DNA of 64,000 nt. It comes from Acidovorax carolinensis (GTDB lineage: Bacteria > Pseudomonadota > Gammaproteobacteria > Burkholderiales > Burkholderiaceae_C). Location: contig NZ_CP021361.1 in the NCBI RefSeq assembly GCF_002157145.1, positions 1,550,001 through 1,614,000 of the forward strand, in the 5' to 3' direction. Positions 7,217-15,646 of the stretch are shown piece after piece; positions within the stretch are counted from its first letter, which is position 1; each line of letters begins with the position of its first letter. The notes beneath the pieces are model-generated. The model was not told the DNA's origin, searched no databases, and saw only the letters and a program-made list of their open reading frames with translations. Made by a program: the position numbers and the translations under genes.

Positions 7217-7891
7217 TCAAATGAATAGCGGGAGATCTTTCTCTACGAGGCTTATCAACTTGGGAGCGATCTGACCACTGATCTTGACGGTGCCGTTCGC
7301 GGCAAATGCAATTTGCCCTCGCAGTCCACTCAAGACGAGTTCAAACACTGCAAGCTCGACCTTGTACTTTAAGCCCGCGAGAACCTCCATGCTCTCAACC
7401 ACCATCCCCTCGTTCGACACGAACTCCATTCGAGCGACGAGATTGTCAGCGAGAACCGCACCAACGACCTTCAAACCTATGAGCTTAGAAGAATCGACGG
7501 AATTGAAAACGGAAGAGGGGCGCTCCTTGTCGAACGTCACCGGTTTCGCAGTAAAGCCCATGCCGGCCAAGGTTTCGAGCGCATTGAGGAGATCGCGAAT
7601 GTTTCTTCCAGCATTCTCAATTCTCAGGAAGATCAGGTCACCCAGTTCTACAACTGCAAAATCGGTAAAGCTTACGCTGTCTATCTGCTCGTAGGTCGGT
7701 GCCCCTTCGGCATCCAGCTTGGTTACGACGACTCGTGATCGCCAAAGATACCGGTAAGAGGCACCACCACTTGGTGCTCGCGCAAACCCGTGAGCGGCTG
7801 CAGACTCGAAAGGGCAGTTGGCGACAATCGCCGCCAAATCCCGAGCGCGGGCTGGTAGTTGAATACGAAACCACCGATACCTGATCTGCAT
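7217..7891 (-). CDS. Hypothetical protein, third gene of an uncharacterised cassette
   Basis: 224 residues, starting MQIRYRWFRIQLPAR. I recognise no family. The sequence looks like a mixed alpha/beta protein with two similar-length halves: an N-terminal part with SYRYLWRSRVVVTKL and a C-terminal part rich in beta-like strands ending KISGQIAPKLISLVEKDLPLF. No signal peptide or membrane helix. Its ATG shares one base with the stop of the preceding gene (TGATG), with GGGAG upstream, so translation is coupled. It is the last gene of a three-gene operon. A structural or regulatory partner role is possible, but nothing in the sequence proves it. Confidence 0.7.
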   Translation of the reverse strand: MQIRYRWFRIQLPARARDLAAIVANCPFESAAAHGFARAPSGGASYRYLWRSRVVVTKLDAEGAPTYEQIDSVSFTDFAVVELGDLIFLRIENAGRNIRDLLNALETLAGMGFTAKPVTFDKERPSSVFNSVDSSKLIGLKVVGAVLADNLVARMEFVSNEGMVVESMEVLAGLKYKVELAVFELVLSGLRGQIAFAANGTVKISGQIAPKLISLVEKDLPLFI

Positions 7892-8994
7892 CACTCGCTC
7901 CCGGTGTCAGTATCCTGAAATTCAACTCTCAGCGCCGCAACCAGGTCTCGGGCCTTCGACTCAATGACCCGCGAAAAAGCATCAATTTCATGCTTGTATG
8001 GTTGTCGTCGTCGTGTCGAGATTTTTCCCTCTTCGACTGGGAACACGCCACTCAAGATGAATGAAAATCCCGTGCAATCCTTGAGATCAGAAAAGCCCGC
8101 CTCAATGTCGTAAACATTGCCTGCTCCCATGGTCTCGGTTGCAGTCCACCCCATCTTGATGATGTAGTAATTTTCTTCATCAAGGAGTCCATTCAGAATT
8201 TCCGATCGACTGACCCCGTTGCCGCGAAGAAAAACTCGTTCCACATGGGTCTCAGAACCCTCGGCATCCTCTTCTTCTCCGTCCTGCTCAGGCTTCGCTT
8301 TGAATACGTAGACGTCAGTCACGTCACGCCGGACAAAGCCAGGCAGTGAACTCGCCAGCTCGTGAAAGAACTTGGATCGAAGCTTTGCCCACGGAATGTC
8401 AAACAACGCAACGACAACCTTGGTCAATGGCTCCGAGGTCGATTTCTCAACCTTTGCTAATAGCGTTTCCCGGACTCCGTTGAGGTAGTCGTTCTGCGTA
8501 TTTCGCACAACATACCCTGCCGGGGATTTGACGAATTCAATGGTTCCATCACGAACTTGAACTTGCGAGAACTCGCTGCGTTTGTAATCGATCTGGGAAT
8601 ATTGAACTCGAATGCTGAGATTGTCGCCTTCTCGCGTCACTTGCACTGTGTCGCCGCTTGCCTCCATTTCTTTCTTCAACTGCTCAACGACGCCTTGCAG
8701 TTCGTCGGTATCACTTACCCCCGATACATCCATTGACGTCGTGCGCTCACGTCTCACGACGACGCCGAGTCTGGCCGCAATCTCCTTGTGGTCGTAGTAG
8801 TCGTGCGTCAGCGTTGAGAAGTATTTCGCAAGGTCTTCTCGCGATGTCTTCTTGCTGACCACGATATTGCGGCGTTGAAACAGCCGGATGACGGTCGGTG
8901 TATCAACCTTGTGCTGATTCAATGCATCGAAGACATTTTTATCACTTGCGTAGTAAAGCGATGGGCCATGAGCCCGCTTCTTCATTCCCGCCAT
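7891..8994 (-). CDS. Hypothetical protein, second gene of an uncharacterised cassette
   Basis: 367 residues. The first ~75 residues (SLYYASDKNVFDALNQ, VIRLFQRRNIVVSKKTSRED, AKYFSTLTHDYYDHKEIAA) look like a SAP-like or small helical module that could bind nucleic acid. The middle has charged helical and beta segments (VQVTREGDNLSIRVQYSQID) and an acidic insert EQDGEEEDAEGSE around residue 240. I cannot assign a family. It overlaps the upstream gene by 13 bases and shares its stop with the next start, so the three products are probably made in fixed proportion as a complex. It lies between ICE repeats and the parB block, a position typical of defence cargo; that role is inference. Confidence 0.7.
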   Translation of the reverse strand: MAGMKKRAHGPSLYYASDKNVFDALNQHKVDTPTVIRLFQRRNIVVSKKTSREDLAKYFSTLTHDYYDHKEIAARLGVVVRRERTTSMDVSGVSDTDELQGVVEQLKKEMEASGDTVQVTREGDNLSIRVQYSQIDYKRSEFSQVQVRDGTIEFVKSPAGYVVRNTQNDYLNGVRETLLAKVEKSTSEPLTKVVVALFDIPWAKLRSKFFHELASSLPGFVRRDVTDVYVFKAKPEQDGEEEDAEGSETHVERVFLRGNGVSRSEILNGLLDEENYYIIKMGWTATETMGAGNVYDIEAGFSDLKDCTGFSFILSGVFPVEEGKISTRRRQPYKHEIDAFSRVIESKARDLVAALRVEFQDTDTGSE

Positions 8995-9974
8995 CCCATA
9001 TCTTCCGGATTATACGTGCTGGTAACGCTTGTAATCCTTTCAATCTGGATCTTCGCGAGAATTTCCTCGCGTGCAGGATCAAACCCCCAGGCCTTTACAT
9101 ATTTCTTCTGGGCTGTGAGGAAGATGGATTTGAGATCATTGGGTGCGTCTGGGTCAGTGACGCGCAGCAAAATTCGCTCACCGGACTCCAGCATCTGGAA
9201 CCTCGACAAGCTGTCGAGAAAGTACTCAAACTCTTCTGGGCTGGATGCAGGTGCGTTGTAGTAGATGATGTAGCCCGCACTCTGACTATCCGTTGCGGCG
9301 TGCTTGATGATGATGTATGGTGAAGTCAGCGTCTCTACAGTCGCCGGCTGCGCCCAAACATCCCCCTGTCGGCGTGACATCACCAAATCAGGGTAGTAGA
9401 ACGTGTATGTTTGCGGCAGTTCACCTTCGCCTTTCAGGCGGAGAACGTCGTTCGCTATGCTGTACAGGCGCTGAATGTCTTTTGGCCCAAGGTAATGCAG
9501 CTGAGTTCCAGGTGCCACAGGAAGTGCTTGCAGATCGACCTTGTCGATGGCCTCATAAAATGGCTTGTCGTAGCCATTGTCATGATTGTGAACGAATAGC
9601 AGCCCACGAACCTCATACGCCTCTGATTCGTCAACGGAGTATTTTGACCTCCAAGAATCTGAGCCTCGCGCACAGTCAATCGTCATGCACAGTGATTTGA
9701 AGGCACTGCGCAATCTAGTAGAGTTAATTGAATCAGCGGCATAGCTCTTTAAATCGGTGTGGAGATAAACCGTCTTGCCTAAATATGGATCTTGGTACAA
9801 GAAAACAACGTCACCGGGGTGGGTAGCCTTTGGCTTTCCACCTTCGCCAAGGTGCTTTTCATTGGAGCACTCAAAGTTGTCATCCATCTTGGGATGAATT
9901 CCCCACAAGAAATGCTTCAAAATATCCTTTGAAAGCCTCGGTGCGATCTCACCAATGTTTATTGTCTCCGCCAC
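8982..9974 (-). CDS. Hypothetical protein with PD-(D/E)xK-like motif, first gene of an uncharacterised cassette
   Basis: 330 residues from a GTG at 9974 preceded by a strong GGAGGAG. Residues 53-76 read PGDVVFLY...VYLHTDLKSYA: an acid (D55), 18 residues, then D74-L-K76 on a hydrophobic strand, the spacing of a PD-(D/E)xK nuclease core, with E39 and E44 upstream as possible further ligands. This suggests a nuclease or nuclease-like fold, but I recognise no named family. The C-terminal half has YIIYYNAPASSPEEFEYFL and a basic helix. It is the promoter-proximal gene of the three overlapping genes. Codon use is less GC-biased than the backbone, in keeping with acquired cargo. Confidence 0.7.
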   Translation of the reverse strand: MAETINIGEIAPRLSKDILKHFLWGIHPKMDDNFECSNEKHLGEGGKPKATHPGDVVFLYQDPYLGKTVYLHTDLKSYAADSINSTRLRSAFKSLCMTIDCARGSDSWRSKYSVDESEAYEVRGLLFVHNHDNGYDKPFYEAIDKVDLQALPVAPGTQLHYLGPKDIQRLYSIANDVLRLKGEGELPQTYTFYYPDLVMSRRQGDVWAQPATVETLTSPYIIIKHAATDSQSAGYIIYYNAPASSPEEFEYFLDSLSRFQMLESGERILLRVTDPDAPNDLKSIFLTAQKKYVKAWGFDPAREEILAKIQIERITSVTSTYNPEDMGWRE

Positions 9975-10205
9975 AACTCCTCCTTCTTGTTTGGCTGCTA
10001 CGGAGGCCTGGGCACCAGCTACGCCCTGCCACCAATAAGCAGGGAAATTAGAGCATATTCCACACGTGCAATTGCGCTACGAAGCCCCATTCTCTTGGGT
10101 AGAACGTGCCCGAGGCATCGCGCCGCACCGCAATGCCTTCAACGCCGCCGCTTGCCTCTGGGCGCAGGCGGCGGCGCGTGATGTTCCGGCAGCTTGGCTT
10201 CTGTA
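9975..10205. other. Upstream region of the three-gene cassette
   Basis: Short AT-rich part at 10035-10075 probably holds the promoter of the minus-strand cassette; the rest is GC-rich backbone sequence with no gene. I could not place reliable promoter boxes. Confidence 0.35.
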
Positions 10206-10237
10206 CCGGGCGCGGCTACCGCCGCGCCCGGATTTTT
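10206..10237 (+). terminator. GC-rich hairpin followed by a T-run
   Basis: CCGGGCGCGG, loop of six, CCGCGCCCGG, then ATTTTT. The shape is a good intrinsic terminator for rightward transcription. Leftward there is no T-run, so for the parB-small ORF transcript it would act only as a 3' stem. Confidence 0.55.
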
Positions 10238-10287
10238 GTATTCATCGGCCCCACGGCGAGACGCTGGGGCCGGTGCTGGGATGACGG

Positions 10288-10464
10288 CTATTCCTTCGTC
10301 TCGATGATCCACCATACGGCACGCGGCCAAGAGCGGCCCGTGATGGGGTGCATGTCCGTGCGGTCGGCGCGGGCCGTCCAGCCCGAAGGCAGGCGGTGGC
10401 CGCGCACCGTGCCGGGCGCATAGACCGCCGCCATGCGCGGGCGGCTGGTGTTGGTCGTGGGCAT
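10288..10464 (-). CDS. Small ICE protein downstream of parB
   Basis: 58 residues starting MPTTNTSRPRMAAVYAPGTV and ending AVWWIIETKE. AAGGAG seven bases before the ATG strongly supports translation. It follows the parB-like gene after a perfect hairpin (10480-10513) in the same direction. I do not recognise a family; it is a soluble, basic, tryptophan-containing small protein, probably a conserved ICE accessory. The gene is supported mainly by its ribosome site, position and amino-acid composition. Confidence 0.6.
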   Translation of the reverse strand: MPTTNTSRPRMAAVYAPGTVRGHRLPSGWTARADRTDMHPITGRSWPRAVWWIIETKE

Positions 10465-10479
10465 GGTCTGGCTCCTTGC

Positions 10480-10513
10480 AGGAAGCGCCCCGGCCGAAAC
10501 CGGGGCGCTTCCT
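10480..10513. other. Perfect 14-bp inverted repeat after parB
   Basis: AGGAAGCGCCCCGG (10480-10493) and its exact complement (10500-10513) around a CCGAAA loop, between the parB stop and the next ribosome binding site. No T-run. It likely sets mRNA stability or attenuates the downstream small gene. Confidence 0.6.
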
Positions 10514-10523
10514 GCGGCGAGGG

Positions 10524-12593
10524 TCACGCGGCCAATGCCTCTGCGGGTTCATCCGCCACGGTGGCGGCTTCTTCCGCATCGTGCTGCTCCGCATCCTGCG
10601 GGCCTTCCTCGGGCGCGTCCTCCTGCGTGCCTTCGGCCTTGAAGATGGCGGGCATCCAGCCCGTGCCATCGGCCAGCCGCTCGGCTTCGCTGGCAATGTC
10701 GACCTTCTTGAGTTTCGCTAGCCGGGTGACATGCTCCGGCGCGAACTCGCCCACGGCTTGCAGGATGACGACCTTCGGCACATGCCGGAAATACCCCTCG
10801 GCGGTCGGCTGCCACCATACGGCCATGTCCAGCCCCACGGCCTGCGCCAGTCCCGCGCCCGGCTGGTGTGGTGTGGCGCGGTGCGTCACCACGTCCGCCG
10901 TGGACGCCGCGCACACGGCCAGCAGCTTCACCAGTTCGCCTTGCTCCATCACCAGCAGCGCGGCGAACAGTTCGGCGCTGTCCTTGGGCAGCTTGCCGCC
11001 CCATGCTTGCTGAATCTCGCGCAGCGCCACGGCGGCGGACGATTCCGGCCAGTCCGGCGCCATGCCTTCCAGCCGGTTCTGCACGGTCAGGCGCACACCC
11101 AGCGGTTGGTCTTGCCCGTAGGGGCGTTCCTGCAGGACGGTTTGCACCATGCCATGCGCCAGCGCGGCCAGCGCCACCTGCGGATGCCGGGCGACTTCGA
11201 TTTGCAGCGCGGCAGTGCGGTGGGCGCTCAACCGTTGCGCCAACCGGTCGGACATGGCGGGTGCTTTCGCTTCGTCTGCCGTGTCGCCTTCGTCGTTGTT
11301 CTCGGCTTCCTCGCTGCCGAAACCCTGCCGTAGCCGTTCCAGCGTGCGCAGCGCCTTCGCTTCGGCCTCACGCATCAACCCGCGATGAATCACGATCTGC
11401 CCGTTGCGGTCGATGGTGACGATGGCCCCGGCTGCGGCCTTCACGCTCGTGCTGTAGCCCTGCAAGCCATCTTCCAACGCCTGCAATTGCTCGCCCAGGG
11501 CTTCGCCTTCCTCCTGCAAGGCTTCGGCCTTGTCCTCGTCGTCGGCCTCCATCGCGGCATCGAGGGCTTCGGCCACCTCCCGCATCTTGGCTTGCAGCTT
11601 CTCGATGCGCAGGGCTTCGCGCTTGCTCGGCTCGCGTCGCTCCCTCGGGGCACGCTGGAAGGCTTGCAAATCCGCATAGATGGCGGCGGGCGCAATATCC
11701 ACCCATGCCCAGCCTTCGGACTTCACCTCAGCGGCGATGCCCGCCAGCCTGTCTTGCGCCAGCCGTTCCAGCAATGCGGCATCGGTCAAATACACGCCCG
11801 CGTCACCTTCTGCGAACAGGTCACGGCGAACACCGCCGCCCGCCTGTTCGTAGGTGTCCAGCCCGACGAAGCGCACCAGCGGATGCCGGTAGGCGTCTAT
11901 TTCCCGTTCGGTCAGGCGTTCGCGCAGGTTGTGCGGGCTGCGCTGCCACGTTGGCGCATCGTAGAACGCGGCTTCCTGCGCGGCGTGGTCGTCGGTGATC
12001 GCAAGCGCCATCAACTGATCGAGCGTCACGGTATCGGCTCGATAGTCGGCCATCAGCCGGGGCGAAACATTCGCCAGCTTCAAGCGCCGCTGTACCACCA
12101 GCGGCGTAACGCTGAAATCCGCTGCAATGTCTTCAATCGGTCGGCCTTCGGCCACCAGCGCGGCAAAGGCTTCAAACTGGTCTGCCGGGTGCATGGCTTC
12201 GCGCTGCACGTTCTCGGTGAGGCTGGCGGTGCGCGCCGTGCCATCGGCCACCAGCAGGCAAGGCACTTCCCAATCCTTGGCGATGCGGTGCTTCTTCGCC
12301 AGCAGCTTCAACGCGGCCAGCCTGCGGCCACCGGCCACCACCTCGTAATGCTCGCCACCTTCAACATGTTGATTGGCGGGAATCACGATGAGGTTTTGCA
12401 GCAGGCCCACGCGCTGGATGCTCGCGGCCAGTTCTGGGATGGACATGCGCGGGGTCTTGCGCACGTTGCGGCCCGTGGGGCGCAGCACCAGCCGCGACAG
12501 CGGAACCAGAATCATGTTCTTGCTCGGGTCTGCGGCTTGCAGCACGTTGGCGGCAGTGACGGCGTGGGCTTCGGTGTGGTTAACGGCGTTCAT
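10524..12593 (-). CDS. parB: Large ParB/RepB/Spo0J-family partition protein
   Basis: 689 residues from the ATG at 12593 (GGAG eight bases upstream), much longer than ordinary ParB (~300). The ParB N-terminal domain is clear: IPELAASIQRVGLLQNLIV, then YEVVAGGRRLAALKLL (GGRR at residues 88-91) and SLTENVQREAMHPADQFEAF, followed by an HTH stretch (DIAADFSVTPLVVQRRLKLA). A long acidic coiled-coil segment (around residues 320-390) and an ICE-specific C-terminal half follow, ending in an acidic tail. This architecture is the ICE/plasmid ParB-like protein found with DUF932 and DUF736 genes. It probably works with ParA; a nuclease activity has been proposed for some relatives but cannot be read from sequence. 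Confidence 0.88.
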   Translation of the reverse strand: MNAVNHTEAHAVTAANVLQAADPSKNMILVPLSRLVLRPTGRNVRKTPRMSIPELAASIQRVGLLQNLIVIPANQHVEGGEHYEVVAGGRRLAALKLLAKKHRIAKDWEVPCLLVADGTARTASLTENVQREAMHPADQFEAFAALVAEGRPIEDIAADFSVTPLVVQRRLKLANVSPRLMADYRADTVTLDQLMALAITDDHAAQEAAFYDAPTWQRSPHNLRERLTEREIDAYRHPLVRFVGLDTYEQAGGGVRRDLFAEGDAGVYLTDAALLERLAQDRLAGIAAEVKSEGWAWVDIAPAAIYADLQAFQRAPRERREPSKREALRIEKLQAKMREVAEALDAAMEADDEDKAEALQEEGEALGEQLQALEDGLQGYSTSVKAAAGAIVTIDRNGQIVIHRGLMREAEAKALRTLERLRQGFGSEEAENNDEGDTADEAKAPAMSDRLAQRLSAHRTAALQIEVARHPQVALAALAHGMVQTVLQERPYGQDQPLGVRLTVQNRLEGMAPDWPESSAAVALREIQQAWGGKLPKDSAELFAALLVMEQGELVKLLAVCAASTADVVTHRATPHQPGAGLAQAVGLDMAVWWQPTAEGYFRHVPKVVILQAVGEFAPEHVTRLAKLKKVDIASEAERLADGTGWMPAIFKAEGTQEDAPEEGPQDAEQHDAEEAATVADEPAEALAA

Positions 12594-12661
12594 GGTGTAT
12601 CTCCAATCAAGTGAAACAGACAGGGAATGGAGGGGAAACCGCCCCTCCGGCGGGGGACGGA

Positions 12662-13486
12662 TCAGGCTTTGAGTGCGCGCATGCCATCGGCCAGCAGCCA
12701 TAGGGCGCGGTTCAAGCGAACGTCGGAATCAATGCCTTGCACGGGGCGGGTCTGCTGCCTGCGGCCATTGGCGCTGCGGCCATGCAATCCGCCTTTGGTC
12801 AGGTTCTCTTGCGTGCGGTTGAACACGCTCCACAGGTCCGGGCGGCGGTCATCGAAGCGGCGCGGCATCAGGATTTGGTTTTCCGTGATGGGCGCGGGCT
12901 TGTCCGGGTCGTCGTACTTCAACGCCAGCGCGGCGCGGGCGAACACTTCGGATTCGCCATCGTCCAAGGTGATGCCGCGCATCAGGTCGCGGGATTCCTT
13001 GACCCGCTCGAAGCCGCTCAACACCTCGTAAGCGCCCTCAATGACGTGCCCGGCCACGTTGCCTTTGTGGGGTGCGCGCACATCGGCCACGGTGTCACCG
13101 CACACCAGCCCATTGCTGCACACGAAACGGAACATTCCGGCCAGCATCTGATAGCTGCTGGTGCCGTCATGCGAGTTCAGCAGCACGATTTCGTTAGCTT
13201 CCGCGCCATTGATCTGGCTGGCATGGCGCAGGCGCAGCATGTGTTTCGTGTGCTCGCGCTTGCCTTCATCGCGCACGCGGGTCTGCGCCACCATGAAGGG
13301 CTGGAAGCCTTCCTTGCGAAGCTCGGTCAGCACCGCCGCCGTGGGGATGTAGCTGTACCGCTCTGAGCGGCTTTGGTGCGGGGCGTCCGCGAAGATGGAC
13401 GGGGCCACCCTGCGAATCTGGTCATCCGACAGCGGGTAGTCGCTGCGAAGCGTGGGGGAATGGGAAGCGAAACGGGTTGCAAGCAT
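12662..13486 (-). CDS. DUF932 domain-containing protein
   Basis: 274 residues starting MLATRFASHSPTLRSDYPLS. The DUF932 pattern is visible: VRDEGKREHTKHMLRLRH, EIVLLNSHDGTSSYQMLAGM, FRFVCSNGLVCGD, and HVIEGAYEVLSGFERVKESRD. Start chosen at 13486 with AGGAG seven bases upstream. These proteins are encoded on plasmids and ICEs next to large ParB genes; some phage relatives are annotated as phage/plasmid-like proteins. The role is unknown. It precedes parB by 68 bases in the same direction, so they form one operon. Confidence 0.85.
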   Translation of the reverse strand: MLATRFASHSPTLRSDYPLSDDQIRRVAPSIFADAPHQSRSERYSYIPTAAVLTELRKEGFQPFMVAQTRVRDEGKREHTKHMLRLRHASQINGAEANEIVLLNSHDGTSSYQMLAGMFRFVCSNGLVCGDTVADVRAPHKGNVAGHVIEGAYEVLSGFERVKESRDLMRGITLDDGESEVFARAALALKYDDPDKPAPITENQILMPRRFDDRRPDLWSVFNRTQENLTKGGLHGRSANGRRQQTRPVQGIDSDVRLNRALWLLADGMRALKA

Positions 13487-14211
13487 GATCTTTCTCCTGA
13501 CAAAGTTGGCTGTTGAAGAAAACCGCATACCGGATTCCTAGATTCGAAGCCCAGCCTTCCGGCTGTTTGGTGCGGTCGGCACGAAGAACCCGGCTGGCCT
13601 CGTTGCCACCGTCTTTCCTGAGTTCATCGCCCGCGACGGAAGGGAGCCCATGGATGGGGGCCGTCAAGGAGACAAGCGCGGGGTTGGTGCGGCCCGCAGG
13701 CGCAGCCGAGGACACGGTCCTGCGCGCCTTGACGGCACACGGCCGCGGGCTACAGTCGCGAGCAAGGTGATGGAGTCAGGAAAGATGGCTGGACAGGCAA
13801 CGGCCGCCAATCTGTGCCGACCGCACGGCAAGCGAAGCGCGCAGGCCCGAAGCTGGAAGCCGGGCCGGAGACGTCAGCCGAGCGGAGCGAGGGAACGATG
13901 GAAGCCCGAATGGGGCGAGACCCCGCAGGGGGCTCGATGCGAAGCACGACAGCGCGACCGACCATCTCCCAGGTGGCCGGGGACGCCCGGACTTCAACGC
14001 TGGATGAGCAAGATGCCCAGGACAGACACCATGTCGCAGGCATCGGGAAACTGGCTCTACTGCTTTTTGCGGCAGTGGCTTTGTGGCAGAGCCGGCACAG
14101 CCGGTTCGGCGGTATCGAGGGGCGCCAAGCTGCGCGCGGCGGGGATAGCCCGCAGGGCTTTCCCCTGGAGGCAAGCGAAGCGCGCAGCGCCCCGTCAGGG
14201 GCGCGAAGGCA
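13487..14211. other. Non-coding ICE stretch with diverged repeat material
   Basis: No gene that I can support. The right part (14078-14225) is a shortened copy of the dispersed ICE repeat. Around 13815-13935 there is weaker similarity to the repeat core (CGGCAAGCGAAGCGCGCAGG). The rest is GC-rich backbone. Confidence 0.5.
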
Positions 14212-14225
14212 TCAAGCCGAGTCGC
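14078..14225. repeat. Dispersed ICE repeat, copy D (shortened)
   Basis: Shares GGCAGAGCCGGCACAGCCGG-type opening, GGGGCGCCAAGC and GGAGGCAAGCGAAGCGCGCA with the other copies, but lacks their right third. It runs into the 3' end of the adjacent minus-strand gene, so the last codons of that gene are made of repeat sequence. Confidence 0.6.
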
Positions 14226-14490
14226 CAGGGCGCAGGCTGGATTCCGAAACCGGCATCCACGGCGATGACGAGTTCAGCAGGTAGCGCGCACCGCGCGCGT
14301 ACAGGCCAGAAAGCCCGGTTAGCCGGTAGAACCCGGTGACACGGTGCAGGAACTGTGCGCCAAACTCGTTGGTGTAGATCACCGCGTCGCCGATCTTGAA
14401 GCGCAAGGGCCGACCGTTCTCCGGCGCGAATGGCTTGAGCGTATCGTGCTCTGCCGTGATTTCGATGATGTAATCGTGATGGCTGCTCAT
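14212..14490 (-). CDS. Small conserved ICE protein of unknown function
   Basis: 92 residues starting MSSHHDYIIEITAEHDTLKP, with GRPLRFKIGDAVIYTNEFGA and FYRLTGLSGLYARGARYLL. AAGGAG ahead of the ATG at 14490 supports the start. The fold looks like a small beta-rich (SH3- or cold-shock-like) domain, but I do not recognise a family. It is followed upstream by a DUF2958 gene in the same direction with a hairpin (14526-14545) between them. The last ~15 residues derive from repeat copy D, so the natural C terminus may have been replaced. Confidence 0.6.
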   Translation of the reverse strand: MSSHHDYIIEITAEHDTLKPFAPENGRPLRFKIGDAVIYTNEFGAQFLHRVTGFYRLTGLSGLYARGARYLLNSSSPWMPVSESSLRPGDSA

Positions 14491-14555
14491 GGCATTGATC
14501 TCCTTCGACAGTTGAGAAAGCACAAGGAGCGCCTGGCGGCGCTCCAAGGGCGAGA

Positions 14556-14906
14556 TCAGACAACGATCCGCCCGGCCAGCCGCGCATCGCGCGCGTAGGC
14601 GCTCAACCGCTTCTTGGCGCGGAACGACAGGTCGCGCTCGATCGGCAGGCCCAGCCTGCCGCGCACCGTCGCCAGCTCGCCCAGGCTAACCCAGCCGATT
14701 TCCGGCATTCCCAGGCCCAGGTCGCAAAGACCAAAGGCGTGGTCATGGTCATCGGGACCAATCTCGGTCAGCAGCCAGGTCGCGCCGGCGTCCGGCGTGA
14801 ACAGCTTGACCACGGGCGCCGGATCGAAGTCCGGGTTGTCCAAGGATTCGCGGCCGTTGGCCAGCAGCACGATGCGCTGCGCGGCAGTGATGAGTGCGAT
14901 GTTCAT
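14556..14906 (-). CDS. DUF2958 domain-containing protein (copy 2)
   Basis: 116 residues starting MNIALITAAQRIVLLANGRE. The family pattern is complete: APVVKLFTPDAGATWLLTEI, FGLCDLGLGMPEIGWVSLGE and RLGLPIERDLSFRAKKRL. AGGAG six bases before the ATG. This copy is closer to the family consensus than copy 1 at 2941-3288, with which it shares roughly half its residues. Its function is unknown. Together with DUF932, parB and radC it is part of the standard ICE backbone; the second copy may have come from another element. Confidence 0.85.
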   Translation of the reverse strand: MNIALITAAQRIVLLANGRESLDNPDFDPAPVVKLFTPDAGATWLLTEIGPDDHDHAFGLCDLGLGMPEIGWVSLGELATVRGRLGLPIERDLSFRAKKRLSAYARDARLAGRIVV

Positions 14907-15187
14907 GGTGAACTCCTGAAAGGTTGCCGGGCGGAATTGCCCGACCCTTCCGGGGCACGGCGCAGCGCAAGCAGTCAGGGGTCAACGACGGCCGCCAGGA
15001 CGCAAGCGCCATCGGCGCGCAGCCCTTGACGGCGAGAACGCCGTGGCACGATGAAGGGAACAGCAAGACCGCATCCCTCGCAACTCCACACACCCCGGCT
15101 TTCGGCAAGTGCGCAGCACGCGCAGGCCCTCGAGGGCCGGAGTTGCATCGCTGGACGAAGCAAAAAAGGGGGCCGAAGTCCCCTCGG

Positions 15188-15574
15188 TTAGATCAGGCCG
15201 CGTTCGGCAAAGGACGTGATGTTGCCGCCCGCCACGATGATGTGATCCAGTGTGCGGACGTCCACCAGCACCAGCGACTCCTTGAGCCGCTGGGTCAGCG
15301 CCTTGTCGGCGCCGCTCGGCTCGGAATTGCCACTCGGATGGTTGTGCGAAACGATGACCGCCGCCGCATTGAGCCGCAGTGCCTCCTTGACCAGCTCGCG
15401 CGGATTCACCGATGCGCTGTCGATGGTGCCTCGGAACATCTCGGCGTATTCGATCAGGCGATCCTGCGTATCGAGGAACAGCACCGCGAACACTTCGTGC
15501 TCGAAGCCGGCCAGCTTGGCGCGCAGGTACTCCTTGACCGCAGTCGGCGAACTAAAAGCCGCGCGCAGGCCCAA
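15188..15574 (-). pseudogene. radC: 5'-truncated radC (JAB/MPN domain)
   Basis: Readable product of 128 residues from a weak TTG. The JAMM-type metal site HNHPSG...D and the end ITSFAERGLI are intact, but homology to ICE-type RadC begins only at SSPTAVKEYLRAKLAGFEHEVF; the usual N-terminal ~40 residues are missing and replaced by unrelated codons. There is no ribosome binding site. RadC genes lie beside the integrase in Tn4371-like ICEs and border a cargo hotspot. Just beyond the break is the tail of a DUF2326 gene on the other strand, so a deletion or replacement removed both gene ends. It could still be translated by chance, but I treat it as a remnant. Confidence 0.75.
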
Positions 15575-15646
15575 GAGGGCCGGAGGCGTCAGGGGTCAAA
15601 GCCGGATGACAGCCATTTGTTCGATGGCGTTGACGGGCGCTAGGTC

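Noticed and set aside
13422..13715. 97-codon frame running upstream of the DUF932 gene
   Set aside because: Overlaps the true DUF932 start region in another frame and lacks a ribosome site.
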